A stretch of DNA of 64,000 nucleotides from Pseudomonas sp. SJZ074 (GTDB taxonomy: Bacteria > Pseudomonadota > Gammaproteobacteria > Pseudomonadales > Pseudomonadaceae). Below the pieces are notes generated by a model. It was not told where the DNA came from, did not search any database, and worked only from the letters and a program-made list of their open reading frames with translations. Of the stretch, positions 53,880-62,350 are shown piece by piece. The stretch spans positions 1-64,000 of the forward strand of contig NZ_VIUE01000002.1 in assembly GCF_007828215.1 (NCBI RefSeq), given 5' to 3'. The translations under genes were made by a program, and so were the position numbers. Position 1 is the stretch's first letter. Every line of letters starts with the position of its first letter.

Positions 53880-53966
53880 GCCCGAATGGCGAAACTGGTA
53901 GACGCATGGGACTTAAAATCCCCCGCTCGTAAGGGCGTGCCGGTTCGATTCCGGCTTCGGGCACCA
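53880..53966 (+). tRNA. tRNA-Leu (UAA)
   Basis: An 87-base class II tRNA with a long variable arm and encoded CCA. The acceptor GCCCGAA pairs with TTCGGGC, and the anticodon TAA is at 53914-53916 in ctTAAaa. Confidence 0.97.
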
Positions 53967-53975
53967 TATAAAAGC

Positions 53976-54012
53976 AAAGGGTTGCATGAGATATCTCAGG
54001 CAACCCTTTTTG
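53976..54012 (+). terminator. Terminator after tRNA-Leu
   Basis: The outer stem aaagggttgc / gcaacccttt encloses the palindrome tgagatatctca, followed by a T run. Confidence 0.85.
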
Positions 54013-54047
54013 TTTGCGCTCAGTTTATCGAGTGGCGTCGAAGGCCC

Positions 54048-54410
54048 TCATAGTCGCCGCCTGAACGCCTCAAGTATCTCCCGCATGCCTTTCTTCATCT
54101 GCAATTGCGCAATGGTGTCCAGCGGGTACCAGAGACAATCGCTGATTTCATTCTGTGGCCTGGCCGCACCAATGTCGCTGACTGAAGCCTCGAATACGTG
54201 ATGCAGGGTGTCGCCATCGCTGACGCGCATCAGGTAAAGCAGGTTTTCGGCGCCCAGTCCGGTTTCTTCTGCAAGTTCCCTGAGGGCTGCATCGGCATGG
54301 CTTTCGCCGCGCTCGATGGTACCGCCTGGCAAGGCCCAGCGGCTGTTGGGTTTGCGTACCAGCAAGATGTGGCGATTTTCCTCACAGATGACGGTCGCTC
54401 GAATTTTCAT
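54048..54410 (-). CDS. Nudix hydrolase (small, MutT-like)
   Basis: A 120-residue protein with the Nudix box GGTIERGESHADAALRELAEETGL. It lacks extra domains. It is expected to hydrolyse a nucleoside diphosphate derivative; the substrate is unknown. It faces the tRNA-Leu terminator. Confidence 0.88.
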   Translation of the reverse strand: MKIRATVICEENRHILLVRKPNSRWALPGGTIERGESHADAALRELAEETGLGAENLLYLMRVSDGDTLHHVFEASVSDIGAARPQNEISDCLWYPLDTIAQLQMKKGMREILEAFRRRL

Positions 54411-54691
54411 GGGGATGCTCGTTCAGTGACTGTCATTAAAATGAAATATAACTGAAATATTCGCGCCTGGCGTCATCGCCATTCCCAGGCAACGCTCCTC
54501 GGCTCATACCTTTTCGACCGCAGCGCTGCGGGAACGACTGCCTTCATTTTGTGCCTTGCTTACTCATCTGGCGGGCAGGCTGGCGCTGGCTGCTTCCATG
54601 ACCGGCCATCGCCAAAAATGAATCAGATCCAAAAAAAGGTATCCATGTTGGGTGGATGGCCGCCCCCTGGGGCAGCGGGGAGAGAGGAAAG

Positions 54692-54877
54692 ATGACTACT
54701 GTTGAAGATTTCAAAGTCAAATCCCATGAGCTCCTGGTGGAGCTCGACTCAGCGACATCGGAAATGATGACGCTTATTTGTGCCCATCAGATGTCCGGGG
54801 CGGCTTGGGAAGAGGCTGTGCGCCGCCAGCACGAAGCCTATGAGCAATGGATCGGCTATTTGAACGAGCGTTCATAG
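54692..54877 (+). CDS. Small conserved-looking protein of unknown function
   Basis: A 61-residue protein starting MTTVEDFKVKSHELLVEL at the ATG at 54692, after GAGAGGAAAG. It is helical and acidic, with no signal or membrane segment. The good ribosome site and protein-like composition support expression. I do not recognise a family. Confidence 0.65.
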   Translation: MTTVEDFKVKSHELLVELDSATSEMMTLICAHQMSGAAWEEAVRRQHEAYEQWIGYLNERS

Positions 54878-54981
54878 ACCTGCCGACGACAGATTCTTTG
54901 AACGGACCCGAAGTGCCTGTGCCTAATCAACAGTGACCTGTGTAGCTGATTCGCGCAGGCCATTAAAACGAGGATTGGGTC

Positions 54982-55209
54982 ATGTCTGAATTAGCCAGTT
55001 ATTTCTGGATCGCTGTTGCGGTGCTTCTATTGCTTGTTGATCTGTGGGCGATCGTCAGTGTGTTTCGCAGTGACAAGTCGGCCGGGACCAAGGCAGCGTG
55101 GGCTTTGCTGCTGATCATTCTGCCTGTGCTGGGGCTGATCATCTGGGGCGTGGCCGGGCCTCGGGGAATCAAGGAAGGCCCGTCGTCGCCGGAGCACAGC
55201 AAGGGCTAA
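54982..55209 (+). CDS. PLDc_N (cardiolipin-synthase N-terminal-like) membrane protein
   Basis: A 75-residue protein with two predicted helices: SYFWIAVAVLLLLVDLWAIVSVF, then RSDKSAGTKAAWALLLIILPVLGLIIWGVAGPRG. The W-x(2)-L-hydrophobic-P-x-hydrophobic-G pattern is that of the PLDc_N domain found at the start of cardiolipin synthases and as stand-alone small proteins. Its stop overlaps the 3' end of the next gene on the opposite strand. Confidence 0.8.
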   Translation: MSELASYFWIAVAVLLLLVDLWAIVSVFRSDKSAGTKAAWALLLIILPVLGLIIWGVAGPRGIKEGPSSPEHSKG

Positions 55210-55631
55210 CGGTTCTTCCAGCGACCGCCGGTGCTTTCACAGTCTTTTTGCGCTTGCTGCACTTGCTCGACGCCATAGTAGTACCAGGTAATCTGCGCGT
55301 GATCGGGAATGTTGACCGATCCACCGCTGCTGTCTTTGCTGGTGGAGCGAGGGTTCGCCAGGGTTTCCTGGGTGAGTCTGGCCTGGCAGGTCGCTACATA
55401 TCCCTCTGCGCAGCGGTCAACCGGCTTCTTCTGGGTGCTGAGCGCCGTTTGGTTTTCGTTACTGCATGACCAGCCGACGGCTCCGTCCGGCATGCCTTTG
55501 TATTCATAGCAGGCATGGGTTTCGACGGCTGGAACCGACGGGCTCTGGGCCCGGGTGATGACGTCGCAGCCCTGAGCCATGACGGTGGCGGGGCTTGCAC
55601 AGGCAATCAACAACAGGATTCTGGCATTCAT
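55206..55631 (-). CDS. Secreted cysteine-rich protein of unknown function
   Basis: A 141-residue protein from the ATG at 55631, with AGGAG ten bases ahead. A signal peptide ends at ATVMA/QGCDV. Six cysteines in the mature part suggest disulfides in the periplasm. Most of the C-terminal half is polar (RSTSKDSSGGSVNIPDHAQITWYYYGVEQVQQAQKDCESTGGRW). No family is recognised. Confidence 0.75.
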   Translation of the reverse strand: MNARILLLIACASPATVMAQGCDVITRAQSPSVPAVETHACYEYKGMPDGAVGWSCSNENQTALSTQKKPVDRCAEGYVATCQARLTQETLANPRSTSKDSSGGSVNIPDHAQITWYYYGVEQVQQAQKDCESTGGRWKNR

Positions 55632-55748
55632 GGTGGCTCTCCTTTTCGCGTTTTTCTGCACCTATCAATATCGAGGCGCAAAAGGAGTGCGCGTTCCATC
55701 GGCTTTCCAGCCGGTAGAACTCAGGAGCCGCGCGGCTGACGCCAGGCG

Positions 55749-55979
55749 TTAGCGGAATTTGGGCAACGGCCGTTCTATGGGCTTGAGGGATGACAGCGCA
55801 TGCTGGATCGACGGAACGTCTTTATCAATGTCGTTCAGGCGATCCCGGATGCGTACGGCGGTCGGATGGCCGCCATTGTGGTCGACCCAGTCGGCAATTT
55901 CCTTGCAAGCCGCCGTCAGGCGAGTCTGACGCGATTCCAGCAGGGTAAGCAGGGTGGTGATGGACTCTTTTTCGGACAT
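55749..55979 (-). CDS. Small helical protein of unknown function
   Basis: A 76-residue protein with GGAGG before the ATG: MSEKESITTLLTLLESRQTRLTAACKEIADWVDHNGGHPTAVRIRDRL.... It has a predicted coiled, all-helical, cytoplasmic character. Similar small proteins occur in other pseudomonads; no function is known to me. Confidence 0.7.
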   Translation of the reverse strand: MSEKESITTLLTLLESRQTRLTAACKEIADWVDHNGGHPTAVRIRDRLNDIDKDVPSIQHALSSLKPIERPLPKFR

Positions 55980-56135
55980 GTCACACCTCCATTCAGGGTT
56001 GATGAGGATGAGGCAGCACGACCCCCCACGGGCGGGTCGTACCGGTCGTTTAAGCGTAGTTGAGTTATTGCGGGTTTGCCGGGCATCCGGCGCTCGACGA
56101 GTGGCCGGCGCGCCGAATGAGTGAAGGTCATGGAA

Positions 56136-56390
56136 TCAGCCTGACTCCTTGACCCAACTGGGTGCGACGCTCGCCCGCCAGCGCACGTCGGTGATGCCGT
56201 ACTTCTCCGCAAGGGGTTTGGTAACCCGCTTGACCTTCTCCCTGCCGAATTTGGGTATGCGCCCGACACCCGCGTCGCAACTGGCCCAATGCCAAGCTTC
56301 GGAGTTATTCATCACTTCGGCTCGAATGATGAATGACTTGGGCTCGCCATGGAGCATGTAGTCGATGATGTAAAGCGATGGCCCGCCCAT
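56136..56390 (-). CDS. Small protein of unknown function, possibly DUF6555
   Basis: An 84-residue protein: MGGPSLYIIDYMLHGEPKSFIIRAEVMNNSEAWHWASCDAGVGRIPKFGREKVKRVTKPLAEKYGITDVRWR. The alternating beta pattern and the conserved-looking W-HWA-C-A-GV-RIP segment match what I recall as a Pseudomonas-specific DUF. No function is assigned. Confidence 0.65.
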   Translation of the reverse strand: MGGPSLYIIDYMLHGEPKSFIIRAEVMNNSEAWHWASCDAGVGRIPKFGREKVKRVTKPLAEKYGITDVRWRASVAPSWVKESG

Positions 56391-56627
56391 AAATCCTCCC
56401 TAATTAGTCCTATACGGATGGATGCGGAGGCGTTCTGAAAATTCAATCGGATTTCCAGACGGTCGAAATAGACACCTCAGCTGCCAGAATCCGGTCTACG
56501 ACAAGCGAAACGAAGCAATGCTCACCGCCAGGAACCAAACCCGGTTAACCTTCTCCAAGGTGGGCATTCAAACATCATGCGCCAGGGAGCGGAGGCGTAG
56601 CAGTGCGGTACTACATAAAGGCAGAAC

Positions 56628-57527
56628 ATGAAAAACATCGCCAGGGCGCTGGTCATTGCAGTCCTCGCCAGCGGTTTGTCCGGGTGCATCGGATCACCCA
56701 TCGAATTGACTGCACAAACCGAGCAACGCTTGCGTGAACAGCCCCCGATCCGTTTCCTGCTGACGTTCGATGATGGACCGAGCGCATCGTCCTTCTGGAA
56801 TCCGAGTATTGATGTGTTGGATGCCCTTGCGCAGAACCCGGTGCAATCCGGGATCAAGGCCGTGTTCTTTGTCCAGACCCGTGCCTGGCGCGCCGGCGAC
56901 AGCGATATCGGTCGATCGGTGATGCATCGTGAGCAAAGCGAAGGTCATCTGTTGGGCTTTCATACGGCTACTCATTGGCATACCAATCATCGCTTCCTGA
57001 GTCCCGAGGAACTGGAGCAGTCGCTCACTGACGGTGGGGCCGACATAGCCGCCATTACCGGTGCGCCGCCCCTCCTGGTAAGGCCGCCATTCTGGAGTTA
57101 TGACCGACGCACCTTCGCCGCCTACCAGCGACATGGCATGCATGTGCTGCTCACCGACCTGAGCGCCAACGACGGCAAGATCTGGGGGATCACCGCCAGT
57201 CCGCGCCGACGGATCAACCTGACCCGTCAGCTCTCCGAAGTGCGCGAGCGCATCGCTGCCGGGCAATTGCCGGCAGTCGATGGCGTGATTCCGGTGGTGG
57301 TAACGTTCCACGATCTCAATCGCTATACCGCACGACACGCCCGGGAATATCTGCAGATCCTGCTCGACAGCGCCAGGGCCACGGGCGTGAGGACCGACGC
57401 CAAGCCGTTCTATGACGATCGCCAGGCGTTGGCGCGGGCGGCCATGGCGCGTACGGTCAAGGAAAGCGGCCAGCCGGTGCGCCTGCCCGGCCTGTGGGAC
57501 TGGTTCTGGGACTCGGATTCTCACTGA
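56628..57527 (+). CDS. Polysaccharide deacetylase (NodB homology) lipoprotein
   Basis: A 299-residue protein with signal peptide and lipobox (MKNIARALVIAVLASGLSGC). The carbohydrate-esterase-4 motifs are present: LLTFDDGPSAS with the catalytic Asp-Asp, HTATHWH with the metal-binding His pair, and RPPFWSYDR. It should deacetylate an N-acetylated glycan (peptidoglycan or exopolysaccharide) at the cell envelope in a metal-dependent way. No polysaccharide biosynthesis genes lie nearby. Confidence 0.9.
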   Translation: MKNIARALVIAVLASGLSGCIGSPIELTAQTEQRLREQPPIRFLLTFDDGPSASSFWNPSIDVLDALAQNPVQSGIKAVFFVQTRAWRAGDSDIGRSVMHREQSEGHLLGFHTATHWHTNHRFLSPEELEQSLTDGGADIAAITGAPPLLVRPPFWSYDRRTFAAYQRHGMHVLLTDLSANDGKIWGITASPRRRINLTRQLSEVRERIAAGQLPAVDGVIPVVVTFHDLNRYTARHAREYLQILLDSARATGVRTDAKPFYDDRQALARAAMARTVKESGQPVRLPGLWDWFWDSDSH

Positions 57528-57616
57528 TGCACGTTGCGACGTTCGGTCGGCACCCTGGCGCAACTGAGTGTAAGGTAGACGCTGTAACCCTTGGTCGATA
57601 CCGAAGGAGGTTGACG

Positions 57617-57808
57617 ATGAGTACCGCAATGCTGACGAAAATGCACATCAACGGTTATGACGTCCTCAGCGTAAACAGCGGCCCATGGCGGGTCTGTACC
57701 CAGGCTGACCGGTTGGGTTCCTTCGCCTCGCGTGAAGAAGCGCTGGCTTACGCGGCGGCGTTACCGGCCAGGAGAAGCCGCGAGGCGCGGGCGGCGAATG
57801 CCAAGTAA
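57617..57808 (+). CDS. Small DUF2188-like protein
   Basis: A 63-residue protein from the ATG at 57617, with GGAGG nine bases ahead: MSTAMLTKMHINGYDVLSVNSGPWRVCTQADRLGSFASREEALAYAAAL.... The WRV...S.A.SREEA..YA pattern resembles DUF2188. The function is unknown. Confidence 0.7.
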   Translation: MSTAMLTKMHINGYDVLSVNSGPWRVCTQADRLGSFASREEALAYAAALPARRSREARAANAK

Positions 57809-57828
57809 TCACGGCGGACGCTAACCGT

Positions 57829-57991
57829 CCTGTGGGAGCGGGCTTGCCCGCGAAGGCAGCGTGTCAGTCAACATCCTCGCTACTGAGCCACCGCTTTCGC
57901 GAGAAGCCCGCTCCCACAAGGGTTCTGAGTTGATCACAAAATCTGTGGTTGTCAGCAAAACCGGGGGAGCGAGCCTGCTCGCGATGGCGTC
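57829..57991. repeat. Cluster of three REP elements
   Basis: The sequence tgtgggagcgggcttgcccg (57830), an inverted copy ending ctcccaca (about 57898-57918) and a third copy gggagcgagcctgctcgcga (about 57964-57983). They separate convergent genes. Confidence 0.8.
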
Positions 57992-58028
57992 GGGATGTTC
58001 ACAACGCTTTACCCTGTAACCCGCGTTT

Positions 58029-59822
58029 TCAAGGCTGCGCCAGTTCCAGGGGAATCTCCAGGGTGAAGAGGGCGCCTTGACCAGGTCCATCGCTATGGAC
58101 GTGGAGGCGGCCATTCATTTCGACCGCTGCCAGGGCGCAGCTGTGCAAGCCGAACCCATGACCATCCTTGCGAGTGGTGAACCCGTGGTTGAAGATGCGG
58201 GCCAGATTATCCGGGGCAATGCCTTCGCCCCGGTCCTTGACGCTCAGGCATAACGTTGTGCGGTCGACGATCCGTACACCCAGGGTCATTTCCCGTGGTC
58301 CGGGAACATGGGACATCGCGAATTTTGCATTACTGATCAGGTTGATCAACACCAGCAGCAGTCGGTGTTTATCGCCCATGATCCTGGGTGCGTCCTGATA
58401 GTCCTTGATGACCGTGACGTGGTGCCGGTTCAGTGCGCCCGAGTTCATGCGCAACGCGTCCTCGAACAAGTCACTGACATTGAGCGGCTCGATCAGCCGG
58501 GCCGCTCCGGCATAGGATTGTTGGGTGGTGACGATTTCCTTGATGTGGTCGACGCTTTTGGTCAATTGCGCCAGTTCATCGATCAGCAGTGCCTGCTCGG
58601 CGGCGATGGAATCGACCAGCTCATTGAAGTAACGGGGAAGCAATTTACCTTTTTCATCGTGGGTCATGAACTGGCCGAGGTCTTCGGTGTGTTCATTCAT
58701 CATCTTCACCGCTTTTCCGAGTCCCTGTGTCTTGCTGTTCTTCAACTTACGGGTAACGAGCTCGGCGGAAATGTTCACGCTGTTGAGCACGTTCCCGACG
58801 TTGTGTAGTACGTTCGTGGCAATCTCGGCCATGCCCGCCATCCGCGCCGCGTCCACAAGTTCGCGCTCGGCCTCCATCAGTTCGCGGGTGCGCTCCTCGA
58901 CCCGTTCCTCAAGTCGTTCATTGGACGACTGCAACTCATGGTTGATCAGGTTGATAACGGCGTAGCTGCGCACCAATCGCACCGCCAGGTAGATCATCAG
59001 CAACGCCATGAGACTGGCGCATACGGCCAGGTAGATATGGTATTGACGATCCGTTTCGGCGGTCCGGCGCTGTGTTTCATTCAGCAGTTCATTGATGTTG
59101 TCCAGCTCCTGGGCCACCGGAATCACGTTGATGCGGTCAAGCAGATCATTGACGATCGGCTGCTCCTCGATAATCGACCGGACATGCTGCGTCAGCGTGA
59201 CAAAGGGAGGCTGATAGGGGGTGGGCAATTGGCGGATGTAGTTTTCCAGCTCGCTCAATTGACTCTCTACTTCCCTGGCTTTGTCCGAGGTGACATAGGC
59301 GGCGTATTCCATGGTCGTCAAGGTCAGTTCAAGGACATTGGAGGCCGCTGTCAGGCGCTCCGTCGCACTGCCCATTTGCAATTCCTTGAGCCGGGTCTGA
59401 ATGTCATCTTCGGCCGTGGGCAACGCGTCCAGGGCCGTGCGCAAGATCGTATTGTGGCGTTCGAACTCTTCTACCAGCAGGGTCTTGTTCTTGATCGCAT
59501 CCACATACCCCTGGCGCCTGGAGTTCCAAAGGGCGGCCAGAGGGCCGGTGTTGTTGAGCCGTTCCAGTTGCTCCCATCGACTGCCTGCTTCCGGCGGTGG
59601 GACCAGCGACAGGTTGTTATTGACGCCGATCTTTTTCCTCAGAATCTTGACGTTCCAGTTGGCGTCGGACTGCTTGAGTTGCCGGATGAAATCGCGGGAC
59701 TCGAAATAGGTCGTGGTGTCGTAGGTATAGGACTTGATCAGGAAGAATATCAAGGCTGAGAAAACGGCCAGTGCGACGGCCAGCAAGGCAGGCCACTTAT
59801 ATTTTTGGATAATTGTGGTCAC
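58029..59822 (-). CDS. Orphan membrane-bound sensor histidine kinase
   Basis: A 597-residue kinase. The GTG start at 59822 is supported by AGGAG nine bases ahead. Membrane segments lie at about 11-30 and 257-278 and flank a roughly 225-residue helical periplasmic sensor. A coiled coil (SSNERLEERVEERTRELMEAERELV) leads to the H box ATNVLHNVGNVLNSVN. The HATPase has N box LLVLINLISNAKFAM, G1 KDRGEGIAPDNL and G2 GFTTRKDGHGFGLHS. No response regulator gene is adjacent, so its partner is encoded elsewhere. The stimulus is unknown. Confidence 0.9.
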   Translation of the reverse strand: MTTIIQKYKWPALLAVALAVFSALIFFLIKSYTYDTTTYFESRDFIRQLKQSDANWNVKILRKKIGVNNNLSLVPPPEAGSRWEQLERLNNTGPLAALWNSRRQGYVDAIKNKTLLVEEFERHNTILRTALDALPTAEDDIQTRLKELQMGSATERLTAASNVLELTLTTMEYAAYVTSDKAREVESQLSELENYIRQLPTPYQPPFVTLTQHVRSIIEEQPIVNDLLDRINVIPVAQELDNINELLNETQRRTAETDRQYHIYLAVCASLMALLMIYLAVRLVRSYAVINLINHELQSSNERLEERVEERTRELMEAERELVDAARMAGMAEIATNVLHNVGNVLNSVNISAELVTRKLKNSKTQGLGKAVKMMNEHTEDLGQFMTHDEKGKLLPRYFNELVDSIAAEQALLIDELAQLTKSVDHIKEIVTTQQSYAGAARLIEPLNVSDLFEDALRMNSGALNRHHVTVIKDYQDAPRIMGDKHRLLLVLINLISNAKFAMSHVPGPREMTLGVRIVDRTTLCLSVKDRGEGIAPDNLARIFNHGFTTRKDGHGFGLHSCALAAVEMNGRLHVHSDGPGQGALFTLEIPLELAQP

Positions 59823-60095
59823 GCTGTTCTCCTGTCCGGGATGTTGATCGACGGAGTCGCTGGGTTTACGAGCCGGGCGAGGGTTTCAGGGAGGGAAACG
59901 ATGGACTGAGGCTGTATTGAGCGGATTGATCGGCGCGCTGGCCTGCGTTTGCCTGGGTACACGTTGAGCTCCCTGCTGACGGTGAACAGTCACTCAGGCC
60001 AGTGTAGCGCTAACGGGAAGGAGCGATGCTGGCTGAGGGAAATGGCTCCAGACGTTGCGAAACAGGCGCGGCCAGGGCAGGCCGCGCCAGCGGGA

Positions 60096-60950
60096 TTACT
60101 TGGTGTCGATGAAGGGCAGGGCGCCATTGGGCAGCACGGTGGTCGGCAAGACTCCGTTCCAGCGCTCGGCCTTGGTCAGTTCCACCAGGTTCTGGTTGCT
60201 GGCCAGGGCCTGGGCCCGCGCCTTGATCGCCTCGGCTTCGGCCTTGCCACGCAGTTCCGTGGCCAGTGCATCCGCTTTCGCCTGGGCGATCTGCGAGTCG
60301 GCTTCGGCCTGGGCCTGGGTCACGCGAATCTGTGCCTGGACCTGCTCGGTGGCGAGTTGTTGCTCGCGGGTCTTGACCTGGACTTCCGCTGCCATGCGCG
60401 CTTCGATCGCTTTTTCGTAGGCGTCACTGAAATCGATGTTTTCGACCTGGACGCTGTCGATGATCACCGGGCCGGTGATGGTGGACTTGATGGCGCTGGA
60501 AATATCGTTGACCAGCTGGACGCGGTTCTGCACGGCGGCCACGGCATTGAATCTGCCGAACACGTTCTCTACCTGGGTCGGTACCTGCCGGCTGATCATC
60601 CGGTCGCGAATACCTTCGATATCCTTGAACTGGCTGTAGACCTTCGCCACGTCCGCCGGCGCAATGTGCCAGGACACCGACACCTTGAGCTGGGCGGATT
60701 GCTGATCCTTGCTGTAGGCCTGAAGGTCTTCATAGGAAGTGACCTGGCTTTGTACGCTGATCAGTCGCACGGACTCGATGAAGGGCGTCTTGAACGACAA
60801 TCCCGGCTCCACGACCCCGACCAGCGCGCCGTTGCGCAGCAGCACGCCGCGTTCGGTTTCGTCGACGGTGTACCAACTGCCAAAGAATACGCAGAGCAGG
60901 ACGACGCCCACGATTGCTGCAACAAGAGAGCCGATGGTTTTGCTGGTCAC
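60096..60950 (-). CDS. Prohibitin-like SPFH/Band 7 protein
   Basis: A 284-residue protein. The GTG at 60950 (VTSKTIGSLVAAIVGVVLLCVFFGSWYTVDETERGVLLRNG) has AAGGAAAG upstream; the ATG 17 codons earlier lacks a site. One N-terminal membrane anchor is followed by the Band 7 domain (VVEPGLSFKTPFIESV ... VENIDFSDAYEKAIEARMAAEVQVKTREQQLATEQ) and a long Ala/Gln/Glu coiled coil. Prohibitin-like proteins form large membrane rings and influence proteases such as FtsH. There is no NfeD partner gene nearby. Confidence 0.88.
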   Translation of the reverse strand: MTSKTIGSLVAAIVGVVLLCVFFGSWYTVDETERGVLLRNGALVGVVEPGLSFKTPFIESVRLISVQSQVTSYEDLQAYSKDQQSAQLKVSVSWHIAPADVAKVYSQFKDIEGIRDRMISRQVPTQVENVFGRFNAVAAVQNRVQLVNDISSAIKSTITGPVIIDSVQVENIDFSDAYEKAIEARMAAEVQVKTREQQLATEQVQAQIRVTQAQAEADSQIAQAKADALATELRGKAEAEAIKARAQALASNQNLVELTKAERWNGVLPTTVLPNGALPFIDTK

Positions 60951-61034
60951 TGTTCTTTCCTTTGAGAGTGGACTGGGGTTGCGATGTACCGGATCCGGCA
61001 CTGAAATCGGTAGCCGTTTTCTGAACGCCAGACA

Positions 61035-61062
61035 CGAAAAAGCCCTGAATGATCAGGGCTTT
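61035..61062 (-). terminator. Terminator of tRNA-Ser
   Basis: The stem aaagccctga / tcagggcttt with a four-base loop has a T run on the minus strand, 13 bases after the tRNA. Confidence 0.85.
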
Positions 61063-61074
61063 AACGTATAAATA

Positions 61075-61162
61075 TGGCGGAGGCGATGGGATTCGAACTC
61101 ATGGACCTGTTACAGTCGACGGTTTTCAAGACCGTTGCCTTAAACCACTCGGCCACACCTCC
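61075..61162 (-). tRNA. tRNA-Ser (UGA)
   Basis: An 88-base class II tRNA on the minus strand with encoded CCA. The acceptor GGAGGTG pairs with the CGCCTCC side, and the anticodon loop is ctTGAaa. The long variable arm is typical of serine tRNAs. Confidence 0.96.
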
Positions 61163-61285
61163 GTATTGCGTTGCGGGCGCCATAATACCCGAATGAAACA
61201 CACTGTCAAACTCTCTACGTAGCTTGTTACAGGGCGTCTGTTATGATCCTTGCCACTGAATGTTTCAAACCGGAGGAGTGTCGCC

Positions 61286-61957
61286 ATGCGCGAACAGGAT
61301 TACGCAGTGAACAACAGCGTGCAGGCCGAGCAGCTAGAGGTTAGCCGTGTCCTGCGCAACACTTATGGCCTGCTGGCACTCACGCTGGCTTTCAGCGGTG
61401 TGATGGCCTATGTCGCCCAGCAGATGCATGTCGGCTACCCGAACGTGTTCGTGGTGCTGATCGGTTTCTATGGGCTTTTCTTCCTGACCAACAAGCTTCG
61501 TGATTCGGGCTGGGGCCTGGTCTCGGCGTTCGCTCTGACCGGCTTCATGGGTTTCATACTCGGACCGATCCTCAACCTGTACCTCAAGATGCAGGGCGGT
61601 GCTGAACTGGTCAGCTCGGCCTTCGCCATGACCGCACTGGTGTTCGGTGGGCTGTCGGCCTATGTGCTGATCACCCGCAAGGACATGAGCTTCCTGGGCG
61701 GTTTCCTCACCGCCGGGTTCTTCGTGCTGGTGGGGGCGATGCTGGTCAGCTTCTTCTTCCAGATCAGTGGCCTGCAATTGGCAATCAGCGCCGGTGTCGT
61801 ACTGTTCTCCGCGCTGATGATCCTGTACCAGACCAGCGCGATCATCCATGGCGGCGAGCGCAACTACATCATGGCGACCATCAGCCTGTATGTATCGATC
61901 TACAACCTGTTCGTCAGCCTGCTGCAGCTGTTTGGCCTGATGGGCCGTGACGACTGA
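61286..61957 (+). CDS. yccA: Bax inhibitor-1/YccA family membrane protein
   Basis: A 223-residue protein from the ATG at 61286 (GGAGGAG before it). It has seven predicted helices. The family core is visible in NTYGLLALTLAFSGVMAYV, GLVSAFALTGFMGFILGPIL and LFSALMILYQTSAIIHGGERNYIMATISLYVSIYNLFVSLLQLFG. In E. coli YccA interacts with FtsH and modulates degradation of membrane proteins such as SecY. A strong terminator follows. Confidence 0.93.
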   Translation: MREQDYAVNNSVQAEQLEVSRVLRNTYGLLALTLAFSGVMAYVAQQMHVGYPNVFVVLIGFYGLFFLTNKLRDSGWGLVSAFALTGFMGFILGPILNLYLKMQGGAELVSSAFAMTALVFGGLSAYVLITRKDMSFLGGFLTAGFFVLVGAMLVSFFFQISGLQLAISAGVVLFSALMILYQTSAIIHGGERNYIMATISLYVSIYNLFVSLLQLFGLMGRDD

Positions 61958-62350
61958 CTTGCATCCCACGCTCGATGATTGAAAAAGCCCGCTTCGGCGG
62001 GTTTTTTTTCGCCCGCGATTTGGTGTGTGGCTAATTGCCTTAAAAGTGCCGCTATGTGATGGCGACTTTGAATAAATGATCTACACCTATGGGCAAGGGA
62101 GCGGTATCGCCAGGAAGGCATGGAATGAATCGCTTGCCATGCGAAGTCTCGCATCAACCCCTCAAGCACCTTGTGTTCGTCGACCGAGCCGGGACCCTGA
62201 TCGTGCCCGGCTGTGAGCCGAAGGAGGTCATTCGCACTTTAGAAAGTGGACCGTGACAGGCTTGGCACCGTGCCGCCTGAAGACAGAAGGAGGTCCTGCG
62301 CATCGGCGAGGAAGCCGATGAGAGCGCACCTCCCTATAAGGAGATATTCG
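61958..62350. other. Intergenic region, 393 bases
   Basis: It contains the yccA terminator and a small hairpin cactttagaaagtg near 62236-62249. I see no further gene. The promoter of the CxxCH protein gene should lie here. Confidence 0.55.
61982..62009 (+). terminator. Terminator of yccA
   Basis: The stem aaaagcccgc / gcgggttttt with a TTCG loop is followed by eight T. Confidence 0.93.

Noticed and set aside
56422..56631. A short plus-strand frame containing SIGFPDGR, with a similar SIGFPAGR reading at 55680-55735.
   Set aside because: The two places share about 25 bases of similar DNA (atcgg-tttccag-cggt), but there is no start signal, so it looks like a dispersed repeat rather than a gene. 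Too weak to list.
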